Of a DNA stretch of 64,000 nt, positions 8,828 to 16,943 are shown one piece after another. This DNA comes from JAGVSZ01 sp963716855 (lineage in GTDB: Bacteria; Pseudomonadota; Gammaproteobacteria; Burkholderiales; SG8-39). Numbering within the stretch: the stretch's first letter is position 1; each line of letters starts with the position of its first letter. The stretch is from NCBI GenBank assembly GCA_963716855.1, contig CAVQUV010000014.1:186001-250000 (forward strand), read 5' to 3'. Below the pieces are notes generated by a model. The model did not search any database. It was given only the letters and a program-made list of their open reading frames with translations, and was not told the origin of the DNA. The position numbers were made by a program, and so were the translations under genes.

Positions 8828-9346
8828 ATGCCCGCACAGCCCTCCACGAACCGCAACGCCTTCGCGAGGACCCGCACCACACGCGCGCCCGCACGCCGTA
8901 GCCCGACGCCGCGCGATGCGCTTCAGCTCCTCAGGAACGACCATCGCAAAGTTGCGGACCTTTTCGACAAGTTCGAGAAGGCACGCACGGACGATCGCAA
9001 GGCGTTGCTCGCCGCGCAAATCTGCGCTGAGCTCAAGGTGCATGCGCAGATCGAGGAAGAGATCTTCTATCCGGCCGCGCGGGAGGCGCTGCGCAATGAC
9101 GACCTGCTCGACGAGGCGACGGTCGAGCACCAATCTGCCAAGGCGCTGATCGCGGAGATCGAGGGCGCGAGCCCCGGCGACGAGCTCTTCGATGCCCGCG
9201 TAAAGGTGCTCGGCGAGTACATCAAGCACCACGTCAAGGAAGAGCACAACGAGCTCTTTCCGCAGCTTCGCAAGGCACGTATCGATCTGAAGGCGCTCGG
9301 ACAGGCGCTTGCAGAGCGCAAGGAAGCGTTGCAGGCTGAGGCGTGA
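8828..9346 (+). CDS. Hemerythrin HHE domain protein (copy 2)
   Basis: 172 residues with the same ligand pattern as the copy at 4915: H-R-K-V-A-D-L-F, H-A-Q-I-E-E-E-I-F-Y-P, E-H-Q-S and Y-I-K-H-H-V-K-E-E-H. The first 40 residues are basic and Ser/Thr/Arg-rich. It is a predicted cytosolic di-iron protein; its role in oxygen, NO or iron handling is inferred from the family only. The start chosen is the ATG after CTGGAG; an upstream in-frame ATG at 8753 lies before the promoter candidate and is rejected for that reason. Confidence 0.87.
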   Translation: MPAQPSTNRNAFARTRTTRAPARRSPTPRDALQLLRNDHRKVADLFDKFEKARTDDRKALLAAQICAELKVHAQIEEEIFYPAAREALRNDDLLDEATVEHQSAKALIAEIEGASPGDELFDARVKVLGEYIKHHVKEEHNELFPQLRKARIDLKALGQALAERKEALQAEA

Positions 9347-9768
9347 GATGCAACCTCTGCCGACAGCGGCAGAAAATGCCTTGGACGAAGCGGCGTCCCG
9401 CGCCGTTTTCGGCGAGACAGCAGCGGGTGCGATCTACCGGCGTATCCTGGCAAGCACCGGATGATCTCGCAGTCCGCGACGCGGTCTGCGGGCTGCTCGG
9501 GGACCGGCTACGGGGACGTCTGAGCCTCGGTGGCAGTGCGGCGACCCGCCGCCGCCGTCGGGCGTCGACCGACTGGGTGACATGGTCATCAAGTCCCGCT
9601 GCACGACCGCGCGCGACATCCTGCGGCCGGCCCGTCCGGTGAATGCCGCGATGCGGGTAGAGCTGCGTAGGCGCTCGGCGAGCGTATGCCCGCCAACTCC
9701 GGCGAACTCAAAGCGACGGGCGGAGAATGCGCTTGGACGACCTGGCGGCAAGCGCGAGGAGGCTGAAC
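9347..9768. other. Intergenic stretch with no recognisable gene
   Basis: No open frame here has recognisable protein sequence or a good ribosome site. The stretch sits between two gene remnants (pssA and cytochrome b561) and may be decayed coding sequence. Confidence 0.4.
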
Positions 9769-9978
9769 ATGGACAAGGCGGCCGCAAGGGCAGGACGTGT
9801 GTAGATCTACAGTCGCGCGGCGCGGTTCTTTCATTGGTCGATGGTGGCGTTGATCGCTGTCCAGGCCCCGCTCGGGGCCCTACTGGTCGCGATCCATGTC
9901 GCCGCGGCGCTGTTCCATTACTTCATTCGCAAGGACAACGTGCTTGCACGCATGCTGCCGGGCCTGCTTAGACGTTAG
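9769..9978 (+). pseudogene. Remnant of a cytochrome b561 gene with an internal deletion
   Basis: The frame from ATG 9769 has an early TAG and then reads I-Y-S-R-A-A-R-F-F-H-W-S-M-V-A-L, the N-terminal heme-helix start of bacterial cytochrome b561. Within about 15 residues it passes straight to a C-terminal-type segment, V-A-I-H-V-A-A-A-L-F-H-Y-F-I-R-K-D, ending A-R-M-L-P-G. About two thirds of a normal ~180-residue b561 is missing between them. The family moves electrons across the inner membrane; this copy cannot. Confidence 0.6.
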
Positions 9979-10075
9979 GGAGGCGTCGGTCGCCCCCTGA
10001 CGCGAGGGGATGCGCTGGGTCTGGATCTCGGAGCTGGGCGGCACTCGGCAATAGCCCAAAGAGCGGAACGCGATC

Positions 10076-10984
10076 ATGCGCCTTGCGGCCAACACCAAAA
10101 AGGTTCTCAAACATCCCGGCGCATTCGGCTTGCGCGTGCTCAAGGGCTTTCGCGCCAACCAGGGCCTGCTCCTCGCGGGGGCCGTCGCCTACTACACGCT
10201 GCTTTCCCTCGTGCCGCTGCTCATCCTCGTGATGATCGTGCTGTCGCACGTCATCGACGCCGAGCGGCTTCTGGTGACGCTCAGCGCGTATCTGGAGTTC
10301 GTCGTGCCCGGCCGGTCGGGCGCGCTCGTCGACGAGCTGCGCACCTTCCTCGATCATCGCCACGTCATCGGCCCGGTGCTGCTGCTGACGCTCGTGTTCT
10401 TCAGCGCGCTCGCTTTCACCGTGCTCGAGAACGCGCTGTCGGTGATCTTCTTCCATCGCGTCGCGGTGAAGCGGCGGCGGTTCCTCACTTCGGCCCTGAT
10501 GCCCTATCTTTTCATCCTTTTCCTGGGGATCGGCTTCCTCGTGGTTACCGTCGTTTCCGGCGCGCTCCAGTCCCTCGGCACGCGGGAAATGAAGGTCTTC
10601 GGCGAGATGCGCTCGCTCGACAGCCTTTCGACCGCGCTCGTCTACCTCATCGGGGTGGCCGGAGAGATCCTGATGCTGACCGCGATCTACCTCGTGATGC
10701 CGGTGGGCCGGCTCTCGGTGCGCTACGCGCTGATTGGCGGCGTGACCGCCGGGCTGTTATGGGAGATCACCCGGCACGTCCTGGTCTGGTACTACGCCTC
10801 GATGTCGTCGATCCAGCTCGTGTACGGCTCGCTGACGACGTCGATCATCGTGCTGCTGAGCGTCGAGATCGGGGCCATCGTCCTCCTCCTCGGCGCGCAG
10901 GTCATCGCCGAGTACGAGCGCGTCCGGCGCGAGCCGATCGACGCGCCGGCCAAGCCGATGCGGACCGAAGCGCCGCAGCCATGA
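10076..10984 (+). CDS. YihY/BrkB family inner-membrane protein (second copy)
   Basis: 302 residues. L-L-A-G-A-V-A-Y-Y-T-L-L-S-L-V-P near residue 40 is the YihY signature. About six membrane helices follow, and a charged tail ends the protein. The family function is unsettled. It is clearly a different subgroup from the YihY protein at 2103-2981. No -24/-12 element or clear ribosome site was found upstream, so this gene may be controlled differently from most neighbours. Confidence 0.85.
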   Translation: MRLAANTKKVLKHPGAFGLRVLKGFRANQGLLLAGAVAYYTLLSLVPLLILVMIVLSHVIDAERLLVTLSAYLEFVVPGRSGALVDELRTFLDHRHVIGPVLLLTLVFFSALAFTVLENALSVIFFHRVAVKRRRFLTSALMPYLFILFLGIGFLVVTVVSGALQSLGTREMKVFGEMRSLDSLSTALVYLIGVAGEILMLTAIYLVMPVGRLSVRYALIGGVTAGLLWEITRHVLVWYYASMSSIQLVYGSLTTSIIVLLSVEIGAIVLLLGAQVIAEYERVRREPIDAPAKPMRTEAPQP

Positions 10985-11054
10985 AAGACCGCCCCCCCGG
11001 AGTGCGCGCCTACCGGGACGCCTGCAGCCATCGTTGCGTGATGTACCGGTGCGC

Positions 11055-11132
11055 TTACATGATGCCGAAAACGTAGAGGGCGACGATGACGATGACGGGC
11101 ACGCCCAGCAACCAAAGACCGATGCCTTTCAT
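11055..11132 (-). CDS. 25-residue single-helix membrane peptide
   Basis: M-K-G-I-G-L-W-L-L-G-V-P, then a run of Val/Ile and a Tyr-Val-Phe-Gly end: one hydrophobic helix with almost no soluble part. A clear AGGAG ribosome site lies 7 bases before the ATG, and a -24/-12 element lies about 50 bases upstream. The presence of both promoter and ribosome site makes translation likely despite the tiny size. The function is unknown; it may be a membrane stress peptide. Confidence 0.6.
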   Translation of the reverse strand: MKGIGLWLLGVPVIVIVALYVFGIM

Positions 11133-11183
11133 TTGCGTTCTCCTGAGAGTTGATCTGTCCCGAAGGATCCGTTCCCGACTAAT

Positions 11184-11198
11184 GCAATCCTTATGCCC
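11184..11198 (-). promoter_or_regulatory. Candidate sigma-54 promoter of the 25-residue membrane peptide
   Basis: The minus strand reads GGGCATA-AGGA-TTGC, with GG-N10-GC spacing, about 50 bases before the ATG at 11132. Confidence 0.5.
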
Positions 11199-11362
11199 GG
11201 CGCCGCGTTCTGCAAGTTCGGTCGTTTCCCGGTGCTGACTCCAAGTCCGGCGCTAAGGTTGACGATGCTCACCGACTTCGAGCGATCGCTACAGGGGTGT
11301 AGCGTTCGAGGGAACGCCTGCACCGTGAGCCACATTATTCTTCCACCGCGAGATGGAATTGC

Positions 11363-12565
11363 ATGGACTTGACCTCGCCCCGCGCGTTCTGGCTGATCCG
11401 CAACGGCGTTGGCGAGGTACCGCCCCCGCTATCTCGCAATCGACGCTGCGACATTGCCGTCATCGGCGCCGGAATCACCGGTGCGCTAATCGCCGATGCA
11501 CTCACCGCCCAAGACCTGTCCGTGATCGTGATCGATCGCCGGCATCCGGCGCATGGCTCCACCTCCGCGTCGACCGCCCTGCTGCAGTACGAGATCGATG
11601 TCCATCTGAGCGATCTGATCGATAAGCTGGGTCGCGAGCGTGCCGTGGACGCGTACCAGGCGTGTCTGCAAGGCGTGCGCACGATCGGGCGGCTCGCCGG
11701 CGAGCTGACGCAAGACGTCAGCTTCCGGCGCCGGCCCAGCCTGTACTACGCGTCGCGTTCGCGCGACGTCGAGGCGCTGCACGGAGAGGGTGCGGCGCGC
11801 CGACGCGCAAAATTGCCCTGTGAGGTGCTGCTCGCGAATGAACTCGGCAAGCTCGTCGACTTCGACGCTCCCGTGGCCCTTTGGTCCAACGTCGGCGGCG
11901 AGGTCGACCCGTGGCGCCTGACGTACGCACTGCTGGCGCGATGCGCGACGCGTGACTTCGCCCTGTATGGCCGCACGAACGCCCTGGGCGTCGTGCCGAC
12001 CAAGACGGGCCTGGAGGTGCACACGGAGCGCGGCCGCGTTCGCGCGAAGCACGTCATCGTTGCAGCGGGTTACGAGGCCGAGCGCTTTTTGCCTAGACGC
12101 GTGGCCGACCTGCACAGTTCGTTTGCCTTGATCACCGAACCGGTCAAGGCATTCGATGGGTGGAGCGGGCGGTGCCTGGTCTGGGAGTCAGCGCGGCCTT
12201 ACCTTTACCTGCGCACCACATCCGACAATCGGGTCTTGGTGGGCGGCGAAGATATTCCATTCCGCCACTCGGGGCATCGCGATGCCCGGGTGCCTTCCAA
12301 GGCGGACACGCTGATTAGTAAGGCGCGCCGCCTGTTCCCGCGGATCGAGATGGACCCCGCCTACGGCTGGGCGGGGAGCTTCGGCGAGACCAAAGACGGC
12401 CTGGGTTATATTGGCGCGTGTCCCGGCGGCGACGCGAGGATTCACTACGCCCTGGGTTATGGCGGCAACGGCATTACCTATAGCGCGATTGCCGCGGAGG
12501 TTCTGACGGCGGCGGTGTTCTACAAGCCCCACCGCTTTCGCGACACCTTTGCCTTTGATCGCTGA
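11363..12565 (+). CDS. FAD-dependent oxidoreductase (DAO/glycine oxidase fold)
   Basis: 400 residues. Residues about 31-58 hold the FAD-binding dinucleotide fold, I-A-V-I-G-A-G-I-T-G-A-L-I-A ending at the acidic Asp of V-I-D. The C-terminus has G-Y-G-G-N-G-I-T-Y-S, the second FAD contact of the D-amino acid oxidase superfamily. It probably oxidises an amine or amino acid, passing electrons to oxygen or a carrier; the substrate is unknown. The 230-base upstream region shows no -24/-12 element. The base composition is somewhat less GC-rich than in the flanking genes, as in the neighbouring kinase. Confidence 0.8.
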   Translation: MDLTSPRAFWLIRNGVGEVPPPLSRNRRCDIAVIGAGITGALIADALTAQDLSVIVIDRRHPAHGSTSASTALLQYEIDVHLSDLIDKLGRERAVDAYQACLQGVRTIGRLAGELTQDVSFRRRPSLYYASRSRDVEALHGEGAARRRAKLPCEVLLANELGKLVDFDAPVALWSNVGGEVDPWRLTYALLARCATRDFALYGRTNALGVVPTKTGLEVHTERGRVRAKHVIVAAGYEAERFLPRRVADLHSSFALITEPVKAFDGWSGRCLVWESARPYLYLRTTSDNRVLVGGEDIPFRHSGHRDARVPSKADTLISKARRLFPRIEMDPAYGWAGSFGETKDGLGYIGACPGGDARIHYALGYGGNGITYSAIAAEVLTAAVFYKPHRFRDTFAFDR

Positions 12566-12930
12566 CGTGCCGTCGGCGGAGCTCGCGGTCCCTGCGCTCC
12601 AGGGCTCGCATCACTCCTGATCGCTCTCCCGTCCGCTCCTGCGGGCGAGGCAACCCGGGGCATTAGAACGGCCGAGCGCGCCGCCGCGAAGGTCGATCCC
12701 GACGACGCGGCGACGCCGTCTTGCCATCCCATCCGCGAGTCTCGTCGTGCAGAAGGCGGGCAACGATCCGCGCGGGCGGCAATGCCCCGTCGCTATCGGT
12801 ACACGAACCCGAGGCGCGGGATCGCCAGCTCGCCGTCAGCGTCGTCGCAGTCGGGGACGATGTCTGCGAATTGACCCTGATCGGCCCACACCACACGCAC
12901 GACTTTCGCTTCGGGCGGCGCTGCTGGAAG
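12566..12930. other. Intergenic stretch with no recognisable gene
   Basis: It lies between the ends of the convergent FAD oxidoreductase and hybrid kinase genes. Short open frames exist (for example 12721-12936 on the plus strand), but none has a ribosome site or family resemblance I can support. Confidence 0.35.
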
Positions 12931-14976
12931 TCATAGGTCTGCCGTTCGACCAACCAAGCCGGCAATGACGATCACAAGTTCTGCCAGGTCAAAAGGCTTG
13001 GCTAGGTGCGACTGATACCCGGACAGGATCACCTTTTTGCGGTCTTCAGAACGCGCAAACGCGGTGAGGGCCAATGCTGGTAGATGCTGCTCTTTCGTTT
13101 CTGTGGCACGAATACGGCGCATCAGTTGGTAACCGTCCATGCCGGCCATCCCGATGTCGCTCAGCAGTACATCGAATGGCACTGTCTCTAAGATGCGTAA
13201 GGCCTCATCACCGGAACCAGCAGTAATCACGATTGCTCCGTGTTCTGCTAGTACGCGCTGCATGAGGTCACGGGCATCTGGTTCGTCGTCGACCGCAAGA
13301 ACCCGAACGCCATCAAGTCTCGGAAGAACTGTTAGTGCTTCGGGAGCGGACGAACGGGTCGGATGAAGCCGGTGCAGCTCTTCGGCGTCCGCTGAGAGGA
13401 TGGTGAGCGGCAGGTTGATGATGAAAGAAGCCCCGCGCCCTTCCCCCGCACTCTTTGCCTGTAACCTGCCGCCATGCAACTCGATGAGCTGCTTGGCGAT
13501 GGCGAGTCCAAGTCCAAGACCACCGTAGCGTCTGGCCGTCGAGGTGTCTTTCTGGGAGAAGCGGTCAAACACGTATGGCAGGAAGTCGGGCGGTATTCCG
13601 ATGCCCGTGTCGCTCATCGTCAATTCCACGTGCGAGCTGACCCGCTCCAACAAGACTTGCACGCGGCCACCTTTCGGCGTGAACTTGATCGCATTGCTGA
13701 GCAGGTTCCACACCACTTGCTGCAATCTTGCCGGGTCCCCCGATACCGGCCCGGCAAGCGGATCGAGAATCGTCTCCAAGTGCACGCCCTTGCTTTGGGC
13801 GGTGGGCTCCGCCGATTCGACCGTGCCTCGAATCACATCGGACAGCATCACACGCTGCACATCGAGGCGGATTCGTCCCGCCATGATGCGACTGAGGTCA
13901 AGGAGTTCGTCAATCAGGACCACTTGTGCACGCGCATTGCGTTCAATCGCTTCTAAACCGCGCTGGAGCTCATCGGCGTTAGCTGAACCTGCTCTACGGA
14001 GAACCTGTGCCCAGCCGAGAATGGCGCTTAATGGCGTGCGCAGCTCGTGCGAAAGGGTGGCAAGGAATTCGTCTTTCATCCGCGCTGCGTGTTGCGCCTC
14101 GATGCGCGCGTTACGCTCCGCATCCAGCATCTGATCGAGCTGGGTACCTTCAGCGTCCGAAGCCTGAGCACGCTTTCGCTCTGATAGGTCACGGGTCAGC
14201 TTGGCAAACCCGCGCAATCGCCGGCTCTCATCGTGCAATGCGCTGATGACCACGCTGGCCCAGAAGCGGGAGCCGTCCTTGCGAATTCGCCAGCCCTCGT
14301 CTTCGAACCGTCCCTGCTCAACGGCAACATGGAGCTCGTGCTCCGGCCATCCGGCCTGAACCGCCTCTGGGGGATAGAAACGGGAGAAATGCTGGCCGAT
14401 AATCTCGTCTGCCTGGTAGCCCTTGATGCGCTGCGCGCCAGAATTCCAAGTCAGCACGTTCCCGTTGGGATCGAGCATGAACATAGCGTAATCGGCCACC
14501 CCTTCCACCAGTAGGCGAAAGTGCTCCTCGCTTCGTCGTAGCGCTTCTTCTTGTTGTCTGCGCTCGGTCAGATCGCGCGTAACTTTGGCGAACCCGTGCG
14601 GTCGTCCGCCCCCATGAGGCAAGACTGTTATGACCACGTTGGCCCAGAAGCGGGAGCCGTCCTTGCGGATGCGCCAGCCCTCGTCTTCGAACCGTCCCTG
14701 CTCAACGGCAACATAAAGCTCGTGCTCCGGCCATCCGGCCTGAACCGCTTCTGGGGGAAAGAAACGGGAGAAATGCTGGCCGATAATCTCGTCTGCCTGG
14801 TAGCCCTTGATGCGCTGCGCGCCAGAATTCCAAGTCAGCACGTTCCCGTTGGGATCGAGCAGGAAAATCGCGTAGTCGGTGACGGCTTCCAACAGTAGTT
14901 GAAAGCGCTCTTCGGCAATTTTTACCGGTCGTTCGTCTGCATGCTGCTCGCTCCCACTGGCTGGTAGCTGATTCAT
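12931..14976 (-). CDS. Hybrid histidine kinase, PAS-PAS-HisKA-HATPase-REC
   Basis: 681 residues with no membrane helix, so probably cytosolic. Two PAS domains (about 25-145 and 153-273) are near-identical. HisKA follows with phosphorylatable His in L-S-H-E-L-R-T-P-L. The HATPase domain has N-box N-L-L-S-N-A-I-K-F, D-T-G-I-G-I and G-G-L-G-L-G-L-A-I. A C-terminal receiver domain has phosphoacceptor Asp in L-L-S-D-I-G-M and Lys in the A-K-P motif. No partner regulator is adjacent. The start chosen is the ATG before NQLPAS; an upstream in-frame start at 15021 is possible. The lower GC and isolated position could indicate a later acquisition. Confidence 0.88.
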   Translation of the reverse strand: MNQLPASGSEQHADERPVKIAEERFQLLLEAVTDYAIFLLDPNGNVLTWNSGAQRIKGYQADEIIGQHFSRFFPPEAVQAGWPEHELYVAVEQGRFEDEGWRIRKDGSRFWANVVITVLPHGGGRPHGFAKVTRDLTERRQQEEALRRSEEHFRLLVEGVADYAMFMLDPNGNVLTWNSGAQRIKGYQADEIIGQHFSRFYPPEAVQAGWPEHELHVAVEQGRFEDEGWRIRKDGSRFWASVVISALHDESRRLRGFAKLTRDLSERKRAQASDAEGTQLDQMLDAERNARIEAQHAARMKDEFLATLSHELRTPLSAILGWAQVLRRAGSANADELQRGLEAIERNARAQVVLIDELLDLSRIMAGRIRLDVQRVMLSDVIRGTVESAEPTAQSKGVHLETILDPLAGPVSGDPARLQQVVWNLLSNAIKFTPKGGRVQVLLERVSSHVELTMSDTGIGIPPDFLPYVFDRFSQKDTSTARRYGGLGLGLAIAKQLIELHGGRLQAKSAGEGRGASFIINLPLTILSADAEELHRLHPTRSSAPEALTVLPRLDGVRVLAVDDEPDARDLMQRVLAEHGAIVITAGSGDEALRILETVPFDVLLSDIGMAGMDGYQLMRRIRATETKEQHLPALALTAFARSEDRKKVILSGYQSHLAKPFDLAELVIVIAGLVGRTADL
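14257..14477 (-). repeat. Internal direct repeat, copy A (encodes part of the second PAS domain)
   Basis: About 221 bases nearly identical to 14641-14861, offset by exactly 384 bases (128 codons), so the frame is kept. It reflects a recent duplication of one PAS domain inside the kinase gene. Confidence 0.85.
14641..14861 (-). repeat. Internal direct repeat, copy B (encodes part of the first PAS domain)
   Basis: Partner of 14257-14477. Only a handful of differences are visible between the two copies. Confidence 0.85.
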
Positions 14977-15099
14977 AGAGACGAGCTTACATGAGCGAAT
15001 GGTGCCAACTTCCGCAAGCAATTCCCGCGCCGCACGCGCGCCATGCTGCGTGCACGAGTTGCTAGTGGACAGGCAACCCCCGTTCCTGTCGCATCCGCT

Positions 15100-15486
15100 T
15101 CACGCGGGCGGATTGCCGCCCTGCAGCTCCGGAACGCCAATCGAGTCGAGGTACGTGGTCAGGCGGTCGTCAACTGCGTCGACGCCGTCGACGCAACACA
15201 CCGCCGCTACGAGATCCGCCCGTTCCCCGGCGAGCACCGCGCCGCGCAGCGTCACGCGCCCGCGCGTCGCGGCGACGTGAATCGACTTCGGATGCGTCGT
15301 GAACCGGCCCAGCGTGGCGCGAACGCGCCGGACGAGCCGATCGTCCGGGGTCGCTCGCCGGTCCGCACGCCCCGGGAACCGGCCGCGCAGCATTGCGCGC
15401 CGGCGCTGTCCATGCACCGGGTCGAGCAACGCAATCGCCATTGCGCCGAGCGCGATCCCGACGAAAGACCACAATGAACGCGACAT
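15100..15486 (-). CDS. BON domain membrane-anchored protein
   Basis: 128 residues. One N-terminal hydrophobic helix (residues 3-20) is followed by a basic stretch. A BON domain (about residues 50-118) contains the segments S-I-H-V-A-A-T-R-G-R-V-T-L-R-G and V-D-G-V-D-A-V-D-D-R-L. BON domains bind phospholipid membranes and are typical of osmotic-shock proteins. An AGGAGGA site precedes two consecutive ATGs; the second (15486) has the better spacing. A -24/-12 candidate lies about 37 bases upstream. Confidence 0.75.
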   Translation of the reverse strand: MSRSLWSFVGIALGAMAIALLDPVHGQRRRAMLRGRFPGRADRRATPDDRLVRRVRATLGRFTTHPKSIHVAATRGRVTLRGAVLAGERADLVAAVCCVDGVDAVDDRLTTYLDSIGVPELQGGNPPA

Positions 15487-15522
15487 CATGTCCTCCTGGA
15501 GCATTTGCGCTTGGAGGACGCT

Positions 15523-15537
15523 GCAACCCGCGTTCCC
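15523..15537 (-). promoter_or_regulatory. Candidate sigma-54 promoter of the BON gene
   Basis: The minus strand reads GGGAACG-CGGG-TTGC, with GG-N10-GC spacing. Confidence 0.5.
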
Positions 15538-15690
15538 CGTGGCGCCGACATGTGGCTCGGACGCGACGTCCGGTGCGACTGATCGACCCACCGCGCATGC
15601 ACGGCAACCTGTTTCGTCGGGTCCCGCCGACAGCGTGTAGGCCTTACGCGTGCGTGCAGAACTTGCAGCGGCGGCACCGCCCGCTGCCAG

Positions 15691-15705
15691 GGGCACGTCA
15701 ACTGC
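15691..15705 (+). promoter_or_regulatory. Candidate sigma-54 promoter of the PRC-barrel gene
   Basis: Reads GGGCACG-TCAA-CTGC; the -24 part is strong and the -12 part has one mismatch. The GC is 12 bases before the ATG at 15718, the same near-leaderless arrangement as at 2036 and 3466. Confidence 0.45.
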
Positions 15706-15717
15706 AGAGCGACACGA

Positions 15718-16076
15718 ATGGCGAGGCTCAACGCGTTCGTAGCGCTGGCGGTGGCCGTGCAACGATCGGCACCCCGACGTGCCATGCGGATGCTGCTGCC
15801 GATCGCCAAACCAGCGTCCTCGCCGACCCGATCGGCGCAACCGTCCGGGACATTCACGGCCGCCGCGTGGGGATCGTGCGCGAAATCGAACACGGCCGGG
15901 ACGGTGGCGTGCGCAACGTCGTGATCTCGCTAGGTGCCCTGCCGAGCGGCGGAGACCGGTACGTCGTTGTTCCGTGGGAGCACCTGGACAGCCAGGGCGG
16001 CGAGCTTCGGTTCCGGGGCGCGCGGGAGCGGCTCGTCGACGCGCCGCGCCGCGCGGACGACGCGGCGCCACGCTAG
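15718..16076 (+). CDS. PRC-barrel domain protein, probably secreted; frame break near the N-terminus
   Basis: The clear part is a PRC-barrel: L-A-D-P-I-G-A-T-V-R-D, G-R-R-V-G-I-V-R-E-I-E, then N-V-V-I-S-L-G and Y-V-V-V-P-W. That frame has no good start of its own nearby (the nearest ATG is 15597, without a ribosome site). A promoter candidate points to ATG 15718, whose frame begins M-A-R-L-N-A-F-V-A-L-A-V-A-V like a signal peptide. One missing base at about 15760 would join the two into a 119-residue protein. This reconstruction is inference; the alternative is an in-frame 159-residue protein from 15597. PRC-barrel proteins have structural or RNA-related roles. Confidence 0.45.
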
Positions 16077-16088
16077 GCGGCGCCCATC

Positions 16089-16103
16089 GGGCACGGCCGC
16101 TGC
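16089..16103 (+). promoter_or_regulatory. Candidate sigma-54 promoter of the peptidoglycan-binding gene
   Basis: Reads GGGCACG-GCCG-CTGC, with GG-N10-GC spacing and one mismatch in the -12 part. It lies about 82 bases before ATG 16186. Confidence 0.4.
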
Positions 16104-16185
16104 TACGGAAGACCGTACTGCCGGTGACTTCGCCGGTTGTCGCTCGAGCGCGACACATCCACTAGTCTTCCCCAAGGAGCCGACT

Positions 16186-16877
16186 ATGCAATCGAAACAG
16201 ATCGCCGCCGCCGTGGCCGCAGCTTTCGTGCTCGCCGCACCGGCATTCGCCGCCGACGACTTGCAACACAGCCAGCGGTCGCGCAGGACAGCATGAGCAA
16301 CCCGTCCCACGGTGATGCCGCGCGAAGCGCCGGGACGTCGCAGAGCGGTATGGGCGGCCAGACGCAGAGTTCGGACGCCGTGCGCGAAGCGCAGCAGGTC
16401 CTCCAGCAGAAAGGTCACGACGTCGGTCCGATCGACGGCGTGATGGGGCCGAAGACCTCCGCAGCACTGCGCGAGTTTCAACAGGCGCAGGGTCTCAAGG
16501 CTTCCGGGCGCCTCGATCGGCAGACGCTCTCGGCACTGGGCGTTCAGGCCGACATGCGTTCAAGCGGCTCAAGCGCGCGTGACGGCATGTCCGCCGACGC
16601 GGGCCGCCGCGGAGCGCCGGGCACTTCCGGCGCCACCGTTTCGAGCGACGCCACCTCGCCGTCGCCGTCATCCACGCAAAGCGGCAAGACCGAGACCAGC
16701 GGCACCGCGCAAGGCCGCGCCGCCCGGACCCCGCCGAGCATCGGTACGGCTCCGTCGCCGGACGCGGCGCGCGGCGACATGTCCGGCACCGGCCGCGGCC
16801 CGGCGGTGTCGAGCGACAAGACCTCGCCGTCGCCCGAATCGACGAGCAGCGGCGCCACCCCGCGCAGCGGCGGCTAA
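16186..16877 (+). CDS. Secreted peptidoglycan-binding domain protein, frame break near residue 28
   Basis: Reconstructed length is 230 residues. The start has an AAGGAGC site and a signal peptide ending A-P-A-F-A-A. The frame then stops early at 16296, while the adjacent frame continues with A-T-Q-P-A-V-A-Q-D. One missing base at about 16266 (for example GG read as G) joins them. Residues about 65-120 are a PG_binding_1 domain: V-R-E-A-Q-Q-V-L-Q-Q-K-G, then G-P-I-D-G-V-M-G-P-K-T. The remaining 110 residues are Ser/Thr/Pro/Gly-rich and disordered. It probably binds the cell wall in the periplasm. Confidence 0.7.
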
Positions 16878-16886
16878 GGCGGGACG

Positions 16887-16912
16887 GGCCGGCGTCGCGC
16901 GCGACGCCGGCC
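16887..16912. repeat. 26-bp perfect palindrome between two envelope genes
   Basis: 12-bp arms around a 2-base centre. It can form a strong hairpin after the stop at 16877. No T-tract follows, so it may attenuate or stabilise mRNA rather than terminate transcription. Confidence 0.5.
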
Positions 16913-16943
16913 TCCACCACGCTCTTTACAACAGGAGTCGAGC

